Shown: positions 4,914-7,932 of the stretch, in pieces
Position numbering within the stretch: position 1 is the stretch's first letter
Layout of the letters: every line of letters starts with the position of its first letter
NCBI GenBank assembly: GCA_013203085.1
Contig: JABMQX010000654.1
Coordinates: 1 to 7,932 of the forward strand
DNA from: a bacterium
GTDB taxonomy: Bacteria > Auribacterota > JABMQX01
Reading direction: 5' to 3'
DNA: 7,932 nt
The notes under the pieces: generated by a model
The model's input: only the letters and a program-made list of their open reading frames with translations
Databases searched by the model: none
What the model was told of the DNA's origin: nothing
Made by a program: the position numbers and the translations under genes

Positions 4914-7900
4914 CTACCTGCCCGCGAGGCAGAGAACGCGTCCCCCTTCGTCCGCCAGATATAGCCGCCCGCCAGCGGCAATCATGCCGTCGAAGATCGG
5001 CGGCGAGTCGAGCTTGTACTCGGCGAGGTTGGAGCCGTCGGCGGCGTTGACGGCCCAGAGCAACGCGCCACGCTTCCCTTCCAAGGCGGCGACCTGCTCG
5101 TCGAGCTTCCTGCGGATATCTGGGTCAAGGAAGCGGCCCCAGGCCCTCTTCTCATCCACGAGATCCGGAGGGCCGGCCACGAAGAGCGTCTTGCCCGCAA
5201 GCACCATCGCCCTGGCGAGCAGCGGCGGGTGCTCCTTAAGCCACTTGTAGTCAACGGCCGTCAACTGCGCCGCTGTGAGCTGGATGACTCGGTTTCTCCA
5301 GTTCACCACGTCCTGCTTGGCTCGTTTTAGGTTCCTGACACGTTCCGGGACGATCTGCTTGCCGGCCGCGAAGAGCCGGTACTCCAGCACGGAGGAGTTG
5401 CTGAGGTACTCCGGATCGCGGCTGTAGCCGTAGACGCGATTTTCGTCGAAGACGAGGATTCGCCCTGTCGGGACGAGGCGGCCAGGGATGAACCACTCGC
5501 CCCAGCCCTCGCCTGCGTTCTTGCCGTAGATCCAGTACGCGCGGTGGAACCACGTGTCGTCCAGCATGCCGATGGGGGAGAACAGGTGCAGGCCGCCGTC
5601 CTGATCCTCTTGTACCTCAGGCTTGATGACCGTGCGCCGGCCCTGCAGGTCAAACCTCTGCGACCGCATGTAGACACGCTTCCCGTCGCTGGAGAGCACA
5701 TCCGGCAGCGCGACGGGCATCTTTTTCCGATTGATGTAAGCCTGAAGATTCTTGCCGGTCTTCGGGTCCTTGTCGTCGAGGACGGTCTCGGAGAGCTTCT
5801 TGCCGGTCTCGGGATCGAGCCGCAGCATCCGCAGACCGCCGTCCAGGAACATTGACCGCCCCGCGACGCAGTACAGCACTCCGTCCTGCACCAGTACGCT
5901 GCCGTGCACCGGCCAGACGCTTTCGACCTGCTCGTACGCCACGTGATAGCGTTCCGCCGGCGCTGCACGGAACCTCCAGGCCAGCTCGCCGTCGGCAGCG
6001 CGCAGGCTGTACACGCAGCCGTCGGCGCAGCCGAACAGCACGCGGCCATCGTAAACGGTGGGGGGCGAGTCGATCCGCCCGCCGGCCGTGTAGTGCCAGA
6101 GTGCCTTGCCGCTGGCGGCATCGAGGGCGTAGAGGGTGTGCTTGTTGACGGACGCCACGAACAGCTTGCCGTCGGATGCGGTCAGGCTGGTGAGTTTGCC
6201 ACCGAGCCTGGCGGTCCACGCGGGCGACAGGCTGGTCGGTACCGTGGTTTTCGTGTATCCGCTGCGGCGGGCATCGTGTCTGTAGGTGGGCCAGGAGCCG
6301 TCTTCGATTTGCGATTGTGGATTCTCGATTTTGCCGTAGGCGGGGCCTTGCTCGAGGCGGCCTTCGTCAGACGTTTGCGGCCGTGCCTGCGACTTTCCCG
6401 CCGGCGCCAGAGCGCAGAAACCGCGTAGCTTGGATTGATAGTAGCACGCGCACGCGTGCGGCGGGGCGTACAGAAGCCCATTGCAGGGCATCACCCCGTA
6501 GATGCAGCTGCCGCGGACCCAATGGTGAATCTGCCACTGCTTGGTCTCCGGGTCGATGAACTCGGTGCCGGTCCAGGAGGGAATGATGTACTTGTCGGTG
6601 GCCTTGCTCGGATAGCACCGCTGATGCATGACGGCGAAGGGGTCGGTGTCAGGTTTGAACTCCTTCTTCACCTTCCCCGTTCGCGGGTCTCGGCCGGTGA
6701 ACGTGCCCTTCGACCGCTGGAACGAACTGGCGATGTCGCCTGACCAGACCAGCCCGTCCATGACGATCACATCTTCCGGACAATAGTGGCCGGACGCGTG
6801 CATGGTTGCTTGCCAGAGCTGCTTGCCGCTGTCGGCATCCAACGCCACCACTTGGCGCCTCTCGCCGGAGATCAGGGCCACTCCCTGATACAAGACCATC
6901 TTCGGCGACCAGCCGGTGGGGATGATGACGCTCCGCTTGAGCGGCGTGGACCGCCACCGCTGCTTGCCGGTGGAGTGATTGAGACACACCACCGCGTCAC
7001 CATCGTGGAAGATGACTCGCTTGCCGTCGGCTGCCAGCGTCAACGGCATCACCTTGCGCTGCTGCTGCCACACGCAGTTGCCGCTCGCAGCGTCAATGGC
7101 CATGAGCTCGCGCATTTTTTGGTCCCAGCCCCAGCGCCGGCTGGCGCGGTCGCGTTCGGACCAGCAGTGGGCGTTCTCCTGGCGGTAGTCCACCAAATTG
7201 CGGTCGGGATTGACTACCAGAAAGAGCACTCCGTTAGAATAGAGAATCTCTTCGGCGGTCTTGGTACCCTCAAAGGTGCGAAGAATCTTGCCCGTTGCGG
7301 CGTCCAACTCGCTGAGCGGCGCGTTGATGCCGAGGGTCACGTACACGCGGTCGCCGACCGCGACCAGCCGCCGTGGCAGCAGCGCCGGACCACTCTTTAA
7401 CGGCCAGAGATGATTGTACCAGGTCTCGATCGGTCGCTTCCACAAAACGGTGCCATTGAAGGCGTCGCGTGCGGCCAGCACCCACTTGGGCGGCAGTTGG
7501 ATTGACGCTTTCGGGCCTTCGTCGATGATGTAGAAGATCCGCCCGCCGCCGGACACCAGCGCGCTGAGGCTGGCCATATGGTCGTGATGCCGTGCCCACC
7601 GAGGGCTGCCGACCCACTGCATCCGACGCGGCGGGCCGACGACCTCATCGTGTGCGACAGGGTTGCCGGTAGCATCGTGGAGCCAATGTGTCCACTCGTC
7701 GATGTTTTCGGGCCGCGGCTTGACGGTTTTCGTCCACTTCCCGTCGCGCTCAATGTACGCCGCACCCTTCGGCGCCAGGACGCGCATCACCTCGGACATC
7801 GCCACGTCGCCCAAGTCCTCGGCCACGACGAGATTCACCAGGTTGTCTGCGTACGGCAGGCGCTTGCCGTCGAACCGCGCCACCGACACCTTGCCGCATA

Positions 7901-7932
7901 GGTCAAGCGAACGGATGTGCTCACGCGCGGCC
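4914..7932 (-). CDS. partial giant protein: methyltransferase-like segment plus PQQ-type beta-propellers
   Basis: The reading frame is open from the right edge to the TAG at 4914-4916, at least 1005 codons, so the true start lies outside; the GTG at 7889 is not a likely start because coding similarity continues upstream. Residues are counted from the codon at 7931. Residues 1-62 look like the end of a class I SAM-dependent methyltransferase (LPYADNLVNLVVAEDL, then EVMRVLAPKGAAYI). A linker DEWTHWLHDATGN (78-90) leads into propeller blades with PQQ-type 'D-x-x-x-G-x-x-x-W' motifs: LAARDAFNGTVLW (152-164), LSELDAATGK (206-215), LMAIDAASGNCVW (276-288), VVCLNHSTGKQRW (314-326), VVALDADSGKQLW (361-373). 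WPTYRHDARRSG opens a second propeller with LYALDAASGKALW (600-612), VYSLRAADGELAW (640-652), LRLDPETGK (703-711) and a last blade near 957-974. A family-like Cys-x-Cys (494, 496) precedes a repeat-derived insert (511-544). Its binding partner and whether it binds PQQ are unknown; BamB-type scaffolding is one possibility. Localisation cannot be judged without the N-terminus. Confidence 0.85.
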   Translation of the reverse strand, partial: AAREHIRSLDLCGKVSVARFDGKRLPYADNLVNLVVAEDLGDVAMSEVMRVLAPKGAAYIERDGKWTKTVKPRPENIDEWTHWLHDATGNPVAHDEVVGPPRRMQWVGSPRWARHHDHMASLSALVSGGGRIFYIIDEGPKASIQLPPKWVLAARDAFNGTVLWKRPIETWYNHLWPLKSGPALLPRRLVAVGDRVYVTLGINAPLSELDAATGKILRTFEGTKTAEEILYSNGVLFLVVNPDRNLVDYRQENAHCWSERDRASRRWGWDQKMRELMAIDAASGNCVWQQQRKVMPLTLAADGKRVIFHDGDAVVCLNHSTGKQRWRSTPLKRSVIIPTGWSPKMVLYQGVALISGERRQVVALDADSGKQLWQATMHASGHYCPEDVIVMDGLVWSGDIASSFQRSKGTFTGRDPRTGKVKKEFKPDTDPFAVMHQRCYPSKATDKYIIPSWTGTEFIDPETKQWQIHHWVRGSCIYGVMPCNGLLYAPPHACACYYQSKLRGFCALAPAGKSQARPQTSDEGRLEQGPAYGKIENPQSQIEDGSWPTYRHDARRSGYTKTTVPTSLSPAWTARLGGKLTSLTASDGKLFVASVNKHTLYALDAASGKALWHYTAGGRIDSPPTVYDGRVLFGCADGCVYSLRAADGELAWRFRAAPAERYHVAYEQVESVWPVHGSVLVQDGVLYCVAGRSMFLDGGLRMLRLDPETGKKLSETVLDDKDPKTGKNLQAYINRKKMPVALPDVLSSDGKRVYMRSQRFDLQGRRTVIKPEVQEDQDGGLHLFSPIGMLDDTWFHRAYWIYGKNAGEGWGEWFIPGRLVPTGRILVFDENRVYGYSRDPEYLSNSSVLEYRLFAAGKQIVPERVRNLKRAKQDVVNWRNRVIQLTAAQLTAVDYKWLKEHPPLLARAMVLAGKTLFVAGPPDLVDEKRAWGRFLDPDIRRKLDEQVAALEGKRGALLWAVNAADGSNLAEYKLDSPPIFDGMIAAGGRLYLADEGGRVLCLAGR
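6306..6333. repeat. 7-bp periodic repeat inside the propeller gene
   Basis: Four consecutive heptads all begin with GATT: GATTTGC (6306-6312), GATTGTG (6313-6319), GATTCTC (6320-6326) and GATTTTG (6327-6333). It resembles the tract at 253-280 in unit length, core and orientation. Read on the - strand it encodes GKIENPQSQIED without breaking the frame, just before the second propeller's WPTYRHD motif. The surrounding residues 511-544 are low in hydrophobic residues and look like a flexible linker or insertion. Confidence 0.6.

Noticed and set aside
5327..6121. 264-codon open frame on the - strand in another frame of the propeller gene
   Set aside because: Its translation is dominated by Ser, Arg, Thr and Cys, typical of an out-of-frame reading of GC-rich coding sequence.

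Overview
The window reads as ordinary chromosomal DNA from an environmental bacterium, most likely a member of the Planctomycetota or a near relative. The call rests on three things: a very large hybrid protein that joins a methyltransferase-like segment to PQQ-type beta-propellers, of a kind I associate with planctomycete genomes; a secreted CE15-type polysaccharide esterase; and short 7-bp-periodic GATTGCG-like repeats, which I recall from such genomes. Taxonomy is an inference; no rRNA or other marker gene is present.

Layout. Positions 1-834 hold no gene I can support. They contain a perfect inverted repeat (49-68) and a small heptad repeat tract (253-299). On the + strand three genes follow closely spaced: a secreted CE15 glucuronoyl-esterase-like protein (848-2491), kbl (2496-3689) and tdh (3706-4764). 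The gaps are 4 and 16 bases, and each start has a good ribosome binding site, so they are probably co-transcribed. A 149-base convergent gap (4765-4913) has hairpin potential but no convincing T-tract terminator. The - strand from 4914 to the right edge is one open reading frame of at least 1005 codons, cut by the window at its 5' end.

How they work together. Tdh oxidises L-threonine to 2-amino-3-ketobutyrate and Kbl cleaves that with CoA to glycine and acetyl-CoA, so these two form a complete threonine catabolic module. The esterase should act outside the cytoplasm on glucuronoxylan-type esters and has no evident metabolic link to them. Its position may be accidental: its C-terminal tail (about residues 467-520) looks like the beginning of an unrelated secreted metalloprotease-like domain that stops abruptly just before kbl, which suggests a past deletion or fusion. 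The propeller gene is convergent and independent.

The most interesting points are that chimeric esterase tail, a heptad repeat that sits in frame inside the propeller gene and resembles the intergenic one, and the methyltransferase-propeller fusion. I see no CRISPR array, RNA gene, transposon or defence system, and no clear evidence of a wholly new system.
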